From the NCBI RefSeq assembly GCF_014268815.2, contig NZ_JABWRE020000001.1, positions 1,307,001 through 1,371,000 of the forward strand: a stretch of DNA of 64,000 nt. The letters run 5' to 3'. Below, piece after piece: positions 38,614-48,177 of the stretch (position 1 is its first letter; each line of letters starts with the position of its first letter). The translations under genes and the position numbers were made by a program. The notes below the pieces were generated by a model. The model was not told where the DNA came from. It ran no database searches and saw nothing but the letters and a program-made list of their open reading frames with translations. The stretch comes from Pseudomonas urmiensis (GTDB lineage: Bacteria > Pseudomonadota > Gammaproteobacteria > Pseudomonadales > Pseudomonadaceae).

Positions 38614-38994
38614 TCAGTGACGATCCAGCGAAAATCGTCCAGCGCCAGTGACTGCCAGCAAAAGTAGACCACCGACGATACTCAGGTTCTTGAAGAATTG
38701 GGTCATGTTGGCGCTACGTTCGGGATCCACCATGTTCCAGTAGGGGTGGCCGATGATTGCTGTGCCGAGCACGAACAGAGCAAATAGAAACGCCAATGGC
38801 CGAGTGTAGAAGCCCAGGATCAACACGATGGCGACGAAGAACTCCATGATCACCGCAATTGCCGCCGCCAGCGTCGGCGCCGGGGCGCCCAGTGAGCCTA
38901 GATAGCCAACCGTGCCTTCGAAGCCTGTGAGTTTGCTCCAGCCAGACATGACGAACAGGATCATCAGCAGGATGCGGGCAAGCAGGATTATCAC
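38614..38994 (-). CDS. DoxX family membrane protein
   Basis: About 126 residues from a GTG at 38,994 (VIILLARILLMILFVMSGWS); four membrane helices. The LLARILLMILFVMSGWSKLTG start and YWNMVDPERSANMTQFFKNL are typical of DoxX, which in other bacteria is linked to quinone/thiosulfate metabolism or to oxidative-stress membrane complexes. The start is uncertain: a TTG at 39,039 would add 15 polar residues, and an ATG at 39,026 is in another frame. Terminates near tRNA-Leu on the same strand. Confidence 0.85.
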   Translation of the reverse strand: MIILLARILLMILFVMSGWSKLTGFEGTVGYLGSLGAPAPTLAAAIAVIMEFFVAIVLILGFYTRPLAFLFALFVLGTAIIGHPYWNMVDPERSANMTQFFKNLSIVGGLLLLAVTGAGRFSLDRH

Positions 38995-39094
38995 ATCGCG
39001 TTGACTTCGAACAGGGAATAGCGCATGGCGGTGTTCCAATGGACCGAGACATACTCCACTTTAGCAGTTGCTCAAAAGATTTGTGCCAGGCATG

Positions 39095-39117
39095 AAAAAG
39101 GCGCCACATGGGCGCCT
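39095..39117 (-). terminator. Rho-independent terminator of tRNA-Leu
   Basis: Minus-strand AGGCGCC pairs with GGCGCCT around a short loop, followed by TTTTT. It lies 14 bases after the CCA end of tRNA-Leu. Confidence 0.85.
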
Positions 39118-39130
39118 TTTCAAGGAAGAT

Positions 39131-39215
39131 TGGTGCGAGTGGCGGGACTCGAACCCGCAAGGCTCACGCCGACAGATTTTAAGTCTGCTGTGTATACCAA
39201 TTCCACCACACTCGC
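39131..39215 (-). tRNA. tRNA-Leu (anticodon TAA)
   Basis: An 85-base class II tRNA with a long variable arm (GTCGGCGTGAGCC) and encoded CCA. The acceptor stem is GCGAGTG/CACTCGC and the anticodon loop CTTAAAA gives TAA. Confidence 0.97.
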
Positions 39216-39278
39216 ACGTTTGAAAGGGCCTCAAGGACCGGGGCGCTTCGTAGTGAAGGGCCACGCAATCAAGCGCGC

Positions 39279-39307
39279 TTTATAACCCATCGTTATAGGT
39301 GAGTCAA
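39279..39307 (-). promoter_or_regulatory. Sigma-70 promoter of tRNA-Leu
   Basis: On the minus strand TTGACT (plus 39,302-39,307), a 17-base spacer, then TATAAA (39,279-39,284): a near-consensus promoter. The predicted start is about 55 bases before the tRNA. Confidence 0.85.
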
Positions 39308-39440
39308 CTCAGCGGCTGATATGGCCTGATCGAACCTAAGCTTTTACGGGGTAGTAGGGCGACAATTGCTAAAGGTGCAATTGACACATTGCCAGCATTA
39401 GGCCACTGTTCGAAACTTTGGATCCAATGAGCTAGATGCC

Positions 39441-39725
39441 ATGTCTGCCGACCTATCGTCTGTACCATCGCCGAGTGTCGTACGGCCTAAGCTGTTTTGG
39501 CGCATAGTGTTTGCTCAGGTCTTCGTTATAGCGGCTTTCCTTTACTTCAGCCTGTTGTGTCTGGGCGGCTATCTGCTGATGATCGGCTTCGATGCAGAGC
39601 ACACCGTTCAGCAGAGGGGGCTGGCGATCGCGGCTGGTGGCGGCGTTGTGCTGGCATGCCTGTGGCTGCTTAGGGTAACGATGCCGCACAGGCTCAGCCC
39701 GGTTTTGGTCGAGCGTGAGACCTGA
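39441..39725 (+). CDS. Small membrane protein, 94 residues, two helices
   Basis: Starts MSADLSSVPSPSVVRPKLFW. A polar N-terminus is followed by two hydrophobic segments (IVFAQVFVIAAFLYFSLLCL and the RGLAIAAGGGVVLACLWLLR region) and a short charged tail. No family recognised. It precedes the histidine-kinase operon by 83 bp and might share its promoter, but there is no overlap to prove coupling. Confidence 0.7.
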   Translation: MSADLSSVPSPSVVRPKLFWRIVFAQVFVIAAFLYFSLLCLGGYLLMIGFDAEHTVQQRGLAIAAGGGVVLACLWLLRVTMPHRLSPVLVERET

Positions 39726-39808
39726 AGAGTTTCGCTTGATGGCCTGAGGGCGAGTAGACTCTGAACTACGCTCAATTTGTCTTTCCCTGCGGTGCCCGTG
39801 GAGCTTAC

Positions 39809-40951
39809 ATGGTTTCAACCGACCGCCTGGACCAGCCTGAAGTGCCCACCAACCGCTATGAACAGCTGGTTCAGTCGGTAGTGGACTACGCCATCTATAT
39901 GCTCGACCCTGCCGGTAACGTGGTGTCGTGGAACGCCGGTGCTGAGCGCATCAAGGGCTACCGCGCCGATGAAATCATCGGCCAACATTTCTCGGTTTTT
40001 TTTACCCCCCGAGATTGTGTCGAAGGGCGCCCTGGGCAACTGTTGCGCCAGGCACTGGAGCAGGGTGTTGCCCAGGATGAGGGCTGGCGAGTACGCAAGG
40101 ACGGTACGCAGTTCTGGGCCTTGGCGGCCCTGGATGTGATTCGTGACGAGCAGGGCCAGATTGTCGGCTTGGCCAAAGTTACCCGCGACATCACCGATCG
40201 GCGCGAGTCGGCACTGCAACTGGATGCCATGCGTGCCCAACTGTTCCAGGCGCAGAAGCTCGAAGCCTTAGGGCAGTTGACCGGCGGCTTGGCGCATGAC
40301 TTCAACAATCTGCTGACCATCATCCTCAGTTCTGCCCGCCTGGCTGCAAGTAGCCAGGATCCTGAGCGCGTGCGGCGCCTGCTCGAGCATATTCTTGATG
40401 CTGGCCAGCGCGGAACTCAGCTCACCCAGCGCTTGCTCAGCTTTGCTCGTCATCAGCAGTTGAACGTCACGCGTATCGCGCCAGCCGAGCTGATCGATTC
40501 GACCCGTGGTTTGTTGGAGCATGCGCTGCCCAGTGAGATAGTGCTTGAGCAACATCTGCAACCGGATGTACCGATGATCCAAGCCGATGCCGGCCAGTTG
40601 CAAATGGTCCTGCTCAACCTGTTGTTCAATGCCCGTGACGCCATCGAGGGTGAGGGGAGTATTCGGCTTGAGGTGAACGCTGTTGAGTTGTCAGGCGAAG
40701 TCGAGGGCTTGCACGGCAGCTTTGTGTGTTTCGATGTGCAGGACACCGGTCAAGGTATCGAGGCGAAGGTGCTGCCACGCATCTTCGAGCCGTTTTTTAC
40801 CACCAAGGCCTTCGGCAAAGGCACTGGGCTTGGTTTGAGCCAGGTCTATGGCTTTGCCAAGCAAAGCAATGGTGCGATCTGTGTAATTAGCGAAGTGGGG
40901 GTTGGCACGCGCATGAGCCTGTACTTGCCCGTTGCCCAGATCGGTCCATAG
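39809..40951 (+). CDS. PAS-domain sensor histidine kinase
   Basis: A 380-residue soluble kinase without membrane helices. An N-terminal PAS domain (YAIYMLDPAGNVVSWNAGAE and the PAC tail LAKVTRDITDRRES) leads to a dimerisation helix with the phospho-acceptor His163 in GGLAHDFNNLL, then a catalytic ATPase domain with N box (NLLFNARDAI), DTGQGI and GKGTGLGLSQV. The HDFNN type places it with bacteriophytochrome/HWE-like and NtrB-like kinases. It is first in an operon: the KaiC-like gene starts 25 bp later and the receiver gene follows, so it probably phosphorylates that receiver. It is cytoplasmic, so the signal is internal. Confidence 0.92.
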   Translation: MVSTDRLDQPEVPTNRYEQLVQSVVDYAIYMLDPAGNVVSWNAGAERIKGYRADEIIGQHFSVFFTPRDCVEGRPGQLLRQALEQGVAQDEGWRVRKDGTQFWALAALDVIRDEQGQIVGLAKVTRDITDRRESALQLDAMRAQLFQAQKLEALGQLTGGLAHDFNNLLTIILSSARLAASSQDPERVRRLLEHILDAGQRGTQLTQRLLSFARHQQLNVTRIAPAELIDSTRGLLEHALPSEIVLEQHLQPDVPMIQADAGQLQMVLLNLLFNARDAIEGEGSIRLEVNAVELSGEVEGLHGSFVCFDVQDTGQGIEAKVLPRIFEPFFTTKAFGKGTGLGLSQVYGFAKQSNGAICVISEVGVGTRMSLYLPVAQIGP

Positions 40952-40976
40952 CACGACATCCAATTAGGTGGACACC

Positions 40977-42422
40977 ATGGTAGAAGCACTCAAGCGGCTG
41001 ACCACCGGCATAGACGGGCTAGATGCGCTGCTCAAGGGCGGCTTGGTGGTGGGTGCCTCCTACATCGTCCAGGGGCCACCTGGCGCGGGCAAGACGATCT
41101 TGGCCAACCAGCTGGCCTGGGGGCATGTGCGTGAGGGCGGCAGAGTGCTGGTGGCCACCTTGCTTAGCGAGTCTCACGAGCGCTTGTTTCAATACCTTTC
41201 GACACTGGAGTTCTTCGATCAGGCCCTGGTCGGCGATCAGATCCAGTTCGTCAGTGCCTTCGATACCCTGGAGCAGGAGGGACTGGAGGCGGTGGTCAAG
41301 CTTTTGCGTCAGGAAATCGCCCGGCAGCAGGCGACCTTGCTCATCGTCGATGGGTTGCTCAACGCCCGGGTGCGCGCTGAAACGACCCTGGATACCAAGA
41401 AATTCGTTGCTGAACTGCAGGGCCATGCCGCCTTCGCCGGTTGTACGGTGTTGCTGTTGACCAGTGCCCGCCTACAGGAAGGCAGCCCCGAGCACACGAT
41501 GGTCGATGGGGTGGTTGAGCTCAGCGAGCAGTTGGTTGGAAGCCGCGCAATACGCCATATCCAACTGCGCAAGACCCGCGGCAGTGGTGCTCTGGCAGGG
41601 TTGCATGAGTGCCTGATCGACGAGGCTGGGCTCAAGGTGTTTCCACGTCTGGAGTCGCTGTACAGCCATCCTAGCCAACCAGGCACCGCGACCCTGAACC
41701 AGGTCACCACCGGTGCGCCTACGCTGGACGAGATGCTCGGTGGTGGTGTGGCCACAGGCTCAACCAGTCTGGTGATGGGGCCCTCGGGGATTGGCAAGAC
41801 ATCGCTGGGGCTGGCCTTTCTGTCCGCCTCCACCGCGCAGGCGCCGGGTTTGCATTTTGGCTTCTATGAAACCCCAGCGCGCTTGCGCCTGAAGGCCGCC
41901 GCGCTGGGTTATGACTTTGCCACCCTGGAACGCTCGGGCGCTGTGCAGCTGTGTTGGCAACCGACCACCGAAGGTTTACTCGATCAGCTGGGCGCGCGGT
42001 TGCTCGCTCAAGTTAAGGCGTTGGGCGCCAAGCGAGTGGTCATCGATAGTCTGGGGGCGTTCAGTCGGCTGGCTGCGGACCCCACGCGACTCAATGGTTT
42101 TTTCCGTGCGCTGATCGGCGAGCTGCGCGCTCAGGACGTCAGCGTGCTGATGACCTGGGAGATGCGTGACCTGTTCGGCGCCGAGATCAGTGCACCCGCG
42201 CCGGATCTGTCGAGCATTGTCGACAACCTGTTGCTGACTCGCTTCGTCGAGCTGGATGCGCAGTTGCGCCGCATGCTGTCAATTCTCAAAGTGCGCGACA
42301 GTCACCACGATCCTGCGCTTCATGAACTGTGCCTGGGGCCTCTGGGCGTCACGCTGCGCAAAGCGTTCGAGGGGGCCTCGGGAGTGCTCTCTGGTAGCGC
42401 TGTGCCGCAGGAGGGTGGGTGA
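40977..42422 (+). CDS. Double-domain KaiC-like ATPase
   Basis: A 481-residue protein with two RecA-type KaiC domains in tandem, each with a Walker A motif (GPPGAGKT near 32 and GPSGIGKT near 270) and Walker B-like strands (LLIVDGLLNAR and VVIDSLGAFSR). Residues after the first P-loop (LLSESHERLFQYL) and second (FYETPARLRLKA) match the catalytic Glu region of KaiC. There is no KaiA or KaiB in the window. AGGTGG is ideally spaced before the ATG at 40,977. In other bacteria such KaiC homologues act in stress responses or signalling without a clock. The flanking kinase and receiver suggest it works with a two-component pathway. Confidence 0.92.
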   Translation: MVEALKRLTTGIDGLDALLKGGLVVGASYIVQGPPGAGKTILANQLAWGHVREGGRVLVATLLSESHERLFQYLSTLEFFDQALVGDQIQFVSAFDTLEQEGLEAVVKLLRQEIARQQATLLIVDGLLNARVRAETTLDTKKFVAELQGHAAFAGCTVLLLTSARLQEGSPEHTMVDGVVELSEQLVGSRAIRHIQLRKTRGSGALAGLHECLIDEAGLKVFPRLESLYSHPSQPGTATLNQVTTGAPTLDEMLGGGVATGSTSLVMGPSGIGKTSLGLAFLSASTAQAPGLHFGFYETPARLRLKAAALGYDFATLERSGAVQLCWQPTTEGLLDQLGARLLAQVKALGAKRVVIDSLGAFSRLAADPTRLNGFFRALIGELRAQDVSVLMTWEMRDLFGAEISAPAPDLSSIVDNLLLTRFVELDAQLRRMLSILKVRDSHHDPALHELCLGPLGVTLRKAFEGASGVLSGSAVPQEGG

Positions 42423-42434
42423 TGGGATGAGGCG

Positions 42435-42788
42435 ATGAATACCATCCTGATCGTCGATGACGAGTACCTGATAGTCGAAATCCTTGCCTATGCATTGGAG
42501 GATGAGGGCTTTGCGGTTGAAAAAGCGGGCGATGGCACCAAGGCACTGGAAGCCTTGAAGGAGAAGCGGGTAGACCTGGTCATTACTGACTTCATGATGC
42601 CGAAGAAAAACGGCGAAGAGCTTGCCAGGGCAATCCGTGACGAGCTGGAGCTTGCAGACCTGCCGGTGATTCTCATGAGTGGCGCGCAAGCCAGCCAGGC
42701 CAGCCCTGAACTGTTCGTTGCGGTGTTTGAAAAGCCATTCAATCCGATAGAGCTGATCGCCAAAGTGCGGGAACTGCTGGGCGGCTGA
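42435..42788 (+). CDS. Single-domain response regulator (CheY-like)
   Basis: A 117-residue receiver with all key residues: acidic pair D8 D9 (IVDDE), phospho-acceptor D52 (VITDFMMP), S82 (LMSGA) and K100 (FEKPF). It has no output domain, so it passes phosphate or binds a partner. It ends the three-gene operon with the PAS kinase and the KaiC-like ATPase, 12 bp after the latter. Confidence 0.93.
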   Translation: MNTILIVDDEYLIVEILAYALEDEGFAVEKAGDGTKALEALKEKRVDLVITDFMMPKKNGEELARAIRDELELADLPVILMSGAQASQASPELFVAVFEKPFNPIELIAKVRELLGG

Positions 42789-42864
42789 AGGCCAGGCAAA
42801 ATCCCGCATCGGCGGGCCGATCGGTCAAGCGCATCCGTGCGGCTTCAGGCGATGCAGATCAGTG

Positions 42865-43059
42865 CTATTCGTCGTTATGTTTTTCCGGCGCTGGGTTGCC
42901 AGCCTGGATACGTTTGAAAATCTCTTCACGATGAACCTGAACATCCTTCGGTGCATCGATGCCGATCCTCACTTGCATCCCTTTAACGCCCAGAATGGTG
43001 ACTTTGATGTCATCGTTGATGACGATGCTTTCGCCAACCTTGCGGGTGAGTATCAGCAT
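42865..43059 (-). CDS. csrA: Carbon storage/translation regulator CsrA (RsmA/RsmE type)
   Basis: A 64-residue RNA-binding protein starting [17 protein letters not shown]. It has the family core [20 protein letters not shown] and [11 protein letters not shown], with the RNA-contact residues L4, R6 and R44-region conserved. Such proteins bind GGA motifs in 5' leaders and repress translation of secondary metabolism, biofilm and motility genes; they are titrated by RsmX/Y/Z RNAs in Pseudomonas. The upstream ATG at 43,176 in the same frame adds an unrelated stretch and is not used. It converges with the KaiC operon. Confidence 0.95.
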   Translation of the reverse strand: MLILTRKVGESIVINDDIKVTILGVKGMQVRIGIDAPKDVQVHREEIFKRIQAGNPAPEKHNDE

Positions 43060-43312
43060 GTAGTTCTCCTTGGTAATGATGAAAACCGTGCGGCCATTTA
43101 CCGCTGCGGCGGGAGCTTGTCCCTCTTCCTTCTCATTAAAGACGCTTTCGGCGGACAGGAATTCCCCCGCTGACAAAATCTGTTGCCTGTCTCTAGTTGC
43201 AGGTGCCGATTTAACCCATTAAGGCGCCATCGGCGAAGGTGCTCGGTGGCAAGAATAGGGGGCTTACGCTCATATTGGAAATTTCTCTGCTTGATGGTGA
43301 GGATAGGGTGAG
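43060..43312 (-). promoter_or_regulatory. csrA upstream region
   Basis: A 253-bp stretch between csrA and the topoisomerase IB gene holds the csrA promoter. AAGGAGAAC is the ribosome site right before the csrA ATG. No GGA-rich sRNA or clear -35/-10 pair stands out by eye. Confidence 0.4.
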
Positions 43313-44329
43313 TCAATCGAGGGTTTGCAGGTCCTGCAGAAACCGCAGCAAGGCGACTTCTTCAGGCTCCAGGCCCTTGCGCGTGCGGGTTTTGGGCAAT
43401 GCGGCGAGTCGGCCCAGATGGAAGTGCTCCAGCACCGCTGGGTGAATGTAGCAACGCCGGCACACCGCAGGGGTGTTGCCCAAGCGGCTGGCAACCTGGC
43501 GAACGATTGCGCTGACCTGGCGCTTGGCTTCGCTGTCCGGCTCCCAGGCCAGGGGGCGCAGCAGGCTCAGGGCCAAGCTGCTGCCGGCCCAGGTGCGATA
43601 GTCCTTGGCCGTGAAGTCGGCACCGGTCAGCTGTTGCAGGAACAGGTTGATTTCACTGGAACCGACGCTGTGACGTTGGCCATTTTCATCCAGGTATTGA
43701 AACAGCGACTGCCCTGGTAGCTCCATGCAACGCTTGATCAACCCGGCTAGACGACGGTCGCGCAGCGTCACGTTGTGCTCCACTCCGCGCTTGCCGCGAA
43801 ACTGAAAACGAATCGTGCTGCCCTCGACCTTGACGTGCCGCGCGCGCAGGGTGGTCAGACCATAGGACTTGTTATCGCGCAGGTATTGGCGGTTGCCGAT
43901 GCGAATCAGCGTGGTGTCGAGCAGGCTGACAACCAGCGCCATGACCTTTTCCCGGTCCAGGCCTGGCCGGCGCAGGTGGCTGTCCAGTTGCTGGCGCAGT
44001 GCGGGCAATACTTGGGCGAACGCCAGCATACGGCCATATTTGTGCTGGTCACGCAGCTCGCGCCACTGGCTGTGGTAGCGGTACTGCTTGCGCCCGCGTG
44101 CATCACGCCCTGTCGCCTGCAAATGGCCCTGTGGGTCGGCGCAAATCCAGACGTCGGTATAGGCGGGTGGGATGACCAGCGCAGCGATGCGCGCCAGGGT
44201 CTGGCTATCTCGCACGCGATTGCCGTCGGCATCCAGGTAAATGAAGCGGTCGCGCCAACGGCGCCGGCTCAGTCCGGGCTGGCTGTCGTCGACATAATGC
44301 AGGGTGCGGGGCAGGGGGCAATCGAGCAT
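43313..44329 (-). CDS. Type IB DNA topoisomerase
   Basis: A 338-residue bacterial topoisomerase IB. It has the N-terminal half (RRRWRDRFIYLDADGNRVRD, PPAYTDVWICADP) and the catalytic half with Arg (RIGNRQYLRDNKSYGLTTLR), the Lys/Arg pair in KDYRTWAGSSLA, and the active-site Tyr294 in RCYIHPAVLEHF. It relaxes supercoils by nicking one strand with a 3'-phosphotyrosine link and needs no cofactor. It is monocistronic, 58 bp from modC. Homologues occur in Deinococcus and many proteobacteria. Confidence 0.93.
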   Translation of the reverse strand: MLDCPLPRTLHYVDDSQPGLSRRRWRDRFIYLDADGNRVRDSQTLARIAALVIPPAYTDVWICADPQGHLQATGRDARGRKQYRYHSQWRELRDQHKYGRMLAFAQVLPALRQQLDSHLRRPGLDREKVMALVVSLLDTTLIRIGNRQYLRDNKSYGLTTLRARHVKVEGSTIRFQFRGKRGVEHNVTLRDRRLAGLIKRCMELPGQSLFQYLDENGQRHSVGSSEINLFLQQLTGADFTAKDYRTWAGSSLALSLLRPLAWEPDSEAKRQVSAIVRQVASRLGNTPAVCRRCYIHPAVLEHFHLGRLAALPKTRTRKGLEPEEVALLRFLQDLQTLD

Positions 44330-44387
44330 GAGGCGCCATCCATCGACCAGTTACCTGATCAGTGGACAGCGGCAAAGTCGCTGATGC

Positions 44388-45479
44388 TCAGATCAATAGC
44401 GCCACTGATTTGATCTGTGCCCAGAGCATCTGCCCAGGGCGCAGGCCGAGCTGGTCTGCCGAGTAACGGGTAACACGTGCGAGCAGGGCACTGCCGGCAG
44501 CGTCGAGGCTGACCAGTACATGGGCGGGGTTGTCGGCTTCGCGGTATTCACGCACCCGCACTGGTAAGCGATTGAGAATGCTTGACGCGCTGTCGGCGGC
44601 CAGCGCCAGGCTGACGTCGCGCGCCTGCACCTTGAGCCGGTGGGTGCTGCCGACCACCAAAGACGGGTGGGCGATACGCAACAACTGAGTGTCACTGCCG
44701 GGTAGGCGCAGATCGAACAGCTGATAGTGCGGGTCATGGCCCACCACCACGCCCTCGAGCACCACGCCAGCATCTTCACCTTCGGCCAGCGACAGGTCGA
44801 GGCGGGCCAGGGTCTGGCCAATCGGCCCGCTGGCCATGGCCTTGCCCTGTTCGAGCAGTACCAGATGATCAGCCAGGCGGGCGACTTCATCCTGCGCATG
44901 ACTGACGTACACCACGGGGATGTCCAGTTGATCGTGCAGCCGTTCCAGGTAAGGCAGGATCTCGCGCTTGCGCGGTCCGTCCAGGGCTGCCAAGGGTTCA
45001 TCCATCAGCAACAGCCGCGGGCTGCTGAGCAGGGCCCGGGCAATGCCCACTCGTTGCGCTTCGCCGCCTGACAGCGTGGCTGGCTTGCGCTCGAGCAAAT
45101 GGCCGATACCGAGCAGTTGGCAAGCTTGGTCCAAACTGACTTTGCGCTCACTGGCCTTGATGCGTCGCCAGCCGAACTCAAGGTTGCCGCGCACCGAGAG
45201 ATGCGGGAACAGGCTAGCCTCTTGGAACACATAGCCGACCGGGCGCAAATGCGGGGCCAGAAACAAGCCGCGTGCGCTGTCTTCCCAGACCTCGCCATTG
45301 ACTTCGATATAAGCGCTGCTGGCGCGCTCAAGCCCGGCCAGGCAGCGCAGGCAAGAGGTCTTGCCGGAGCCGGAGTGGCCAAACAGCGCGCTGATCCCGC
45401 GCCCTGGCAGCTGCAGGTCGACATCCAGGGTAAAATCGTCGCGGCCAAGGGTCAGCCGCGCCACTATCGATGAACTCAT
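44388..45479 (-). CDS. modC: Molybdate ABC transporter ATP-binding protein
   Basis: A 363-residue ATPase starting [20 protein letters not shown]; the upstream ATG in frame lies inside modB. The P-loop [12 protein letters not shown], signature [15 protein letters not shown] and Walker [13 protein letters not shown] are present, and the C-terminal part is a molybdopterin-binding-like (TOBE/MOP) domain. ModC powers uptake of molybdate. It begins one base after the modB stop and is the last gene of modABC. Confidence 0.95.
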   Translation of the reverse strand: MSSSIVARLTLGRDDFTLDVDLQLPGRGISALFGHSGSGKTSCLRCLAGLERASSAYIEVNGEVWEDSARGLFLAPHLRPVGYVFQEASLFPHLSVRGNLEFGWRRIKASERKVSLDQACQLLGIGHLLERKPATLSGGEAQRVGIARALLSSPRLLLMDEPLAALDGPRKREILPYLERLHDQLDIPVVYVSHAQDEVARLADHLVLLEQGKAMASGPIGQTLARLDLSLAEGEDAGVVLEGVVVGHDPHYQLFDLRLPGSDTQLLRIAHPSLVVGSTHRLKVQARDVSLALAADSASSILNRLPVRVREYREADNPAHVLVSLDAAGSALLARVTRYSADQLGLRPGQMLWAQIKSVALLI

Positions 45480-45480
45480 T

Positions 45481-46160
45481 TCAGCTCCAGCCAGCCTTGC
45501 CACGCCGGCCCGCATAGAGCAGGAGCAGCACCAGGAAGGAGAATACCAGCATGGCCCCGGCCAGCCAGTGCGCTTGCGTATAGGCCATGGCCTCGACGTG
45601 ATCGAAGATCTGCACCGAGACCACGCGGGTCTTGTCCGCAATATTGCCGCCGATCATCAGCACCACGCCGAATTCGCCCACGGTGTGGGCAAAGCCAAGG
45701 ATGCTGGCGGTGACAAAGCCAGGTCGGGCCAGCGGTAGCACCACGTGCACGAAGGTATCCCAAGGACTGGCACGCAGGGTTGCGGCGACTTCCAATGGGC
45801 GTGGGCCGATGGCGCTGAATGCGTTTTGCAACGGCTGCACCACGAACGGCATCGAATACACCACCGAGCCGATCACCAGTCCGGCAAAACTGAATACCAC
45901 GCTACCCAGGCCGAGCGCCTGGGTGGCCTGGCCGATCCAACCGTGTGGCCCTAGCGCGATCAGCAGGTAGAAGCCAATTACCGTCGGCGGCAGCACCAGC
46001 GGCAAGGCCACCACCGCGCCGATTGGCCCGCGCAGCCATGACTGGGTACGCGCCAGCCACCAGGCGATGGGTGTACCCACCACCAGCAGGATCAAGGTGG
46101 TCAAGCTGGCCAGTTTGATGGTCAGCCAAATCGCTCCCAGGTCACTGGCGTCGAGTGGCA

Positions 46161-46161
<1 letters not shown>
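45481..46161 (-). CDS. modB: Molybdate ABC transporter permease
   Basis: A 226-residue inner-membrane protein with about five helices and the coupling motif [20 protein letters not shown]. It forms the pore through which ModA-bound molybdate is moved, driven by ModC. Its ATG overlaps the modA stop by one base and its stop is one base before modC, so the three genes are translationally coupled. Confidence 0.95.
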
Positions 46162-46940
<779 letters not shown>

Positions 46941-46972
46941 TTATCGTTATGTGGCTGACTATATAGCGATAA
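46941..46972. promoter_or_regulatory. ModE-like operator in front of modA
   Basis: TTATCGTTAT and ATAGCGATAA form an inverted repeat with nine of ten matches and a 12-base spacer holding TGTGGCTGACTA. This closely resembles the ModE box of E. coli modABC (CGTTATAT-n-TACATAACG). It lies 22 bases before the modA ATG, in the promoter region. No modE gene is in the window. Confidence 0.75.
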
Positions 46973-47006
46973 CCCGCTGATCGGGAAGAGGCACGCTGAA
47001 CGTCTA

Positions 47007-47030
47007 CGCGCGGGCTTGCCCCGCGATAGG
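47007..47030. repeat. REP element upstream of modA
   Basis: GCGCGGGCTTGCCCCGCGAT is one arm of the Pseudomonas REP, single and in minus orientation relative to the 15,361 copy. Confidence 0.75.
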
Positions 47031-47055
47031 GGCCAGAACGATAACAATCCCTGAC

Positions 47056-48129
47056 TCAGCGCCCCAATTGGGCCAATGCCTTCTCTGCAATGTCCCGGGT
47101 CAACTCGCCCGCCGGCATCGCCCGCCCCAAACGCAACGCCTGGCCCGACCACAGATTGCTGAAATCACTGCTGCCTTTGGCATCACTGATTGCCCGCAAC
47201 GGCATTAACGCACCGCCGGCCAGCGGAAAGCGCGGCGCCAGCTCACTCATCGGCCCCAGCTCGCGCATGATCCGATTATTGATGCCACGCGCCGGTCGCC
47301 CGGTGAACAGGTTGGTCAGTGCAGTATCGCTGGCAGGTGCGCTGTCCAGCGCCTGCCGGTGGGCAGGCGACACCTTGGCCTCGGGGCAGAACAGGTAGGC
47401 TGTGCCAATCTGCACTGCCGATGCACCCAGGGCCAGGGCCGCGACCAGTCCGCGATGGTCGCTGATGCCGCCCGCAGCGATCACGGGCACGCGCACCGCA
47501 TCCACTACCTGCGGCACCAGGGCAAAGGTGCCGATCTGGCTGGTGATGTCCTCGCTCAAGAACATGCCGCGATGCCCACCCGCTTCATAGCCCATGGCGA
47601 TGATCGCGTCGCAGCCATGGGCCTCTAGCCACAGCGCCTCTTCTACCGTGGTGGCACTGGACAGCACCTTAGCGCCCGTTGCCTTGACCCGTTGCAGCAG
47701 GTCGGCACGTGGCAGGCCAAAATGGAAGCTGACCACTTGCGGCAGTAACTGTTCGACCAATTGGCAGCTGTGCTCATCGAACGGCGCGCGGTTGGAAACA
47801 GGCGTGGGAGCGTCAAAGTCTGCCCCGACTTCTTCATAGTACGGCTTGAGTGCCTGCTTCCAGCGCGCGTCACGCTCAACATCGGCGGCTGGCGGTTGGT
47901 GGCAGAAGAAGTTGAGATTCAGCGGTCCCAGGCAGGCAGAGCGGAAAGCGTCGATCTCGCTGCGCACCTGCTCCAGGCTGAGCATGGCGCAAGGTAACGC
48001 TGCCAGCCCCCCGGCATTGCCCACCGCAATCGCCATGGCCGAGCCCGTGGCGCCGGCCATGGGCGCCTGGAGAATGGGCACTTCGATGCCCAACAGATCG
48101 AGAATGCGGCGGTCTGACCAGGTGCTCAT
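47056..48129 (-). CDS. Nitronate monooxygenase (2-nitropropane dioxygenase family)
   Basis: A 357-residue FMN enzyme. It has the barrel start ILDLLGIEVPILQAPMAGAT, the flavin/His motif GYEAGGHRGMF, and PVIAAGGISDHRGLVAAL with GASAVQIGTAYLFCPEA, which binds FMN phosphate. NMOs oxidise nitronates such as propionate-3-nitronate, a plant toxin, to harmless aldehydes. The His in AGGHRG is the family base. Monocistronic or loosely linked to the two small genes downstream. Confidence 0.9.
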   Translation of the reverse strand: MSTWSDRRILDLLGIEVPILQAPMAGATGSAMAIAVGNAGGLAALPCAMLSLEQVRSEIDAFRSACLGPLNLNFFCHQPPAADVERDARWKQALKPYYEEVGADFDAPTPVSNRAPFDEHSCQLVEQLLPQVVSFHFGLPRADLLQRVKATGAKVLSSATTVEEALWLEAHGCDAIIAMGYEAGGHRGMFLSEDITSQIGTFALVPQVVDAVRVPVIAAGGISDHRGLVAALALGASAVQIGTAYLFCPEAKVSPAHRQALDSAPASDTALTNLFTGRPARGINNRIMRELGPMSELAPRFPLAGGALMPLRAISDAKGSSDFSNLWSGQALRLGRAMPAGELTRDIAEKALAQLGR

Positions 48130-48177
48130 GCGCGACTCCTTGGGCGGTGTGACGACGGGGGCTTACCTCTGAGGGGG

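Noticed and set aside
38335..38667. Overlapping frames on both strands around the acidic gene
   Set aside because: They arise from the repetitive GAT/GAG codons of the 63-residue gene; only that frame has promoter and ribosome site.
36670..39215. tRNA-Cys and tRNA-Leu as integration sites of a mobile element
   Set aside because: No integrase, direct repeat of a tRNA end or prophage gene was found near either.
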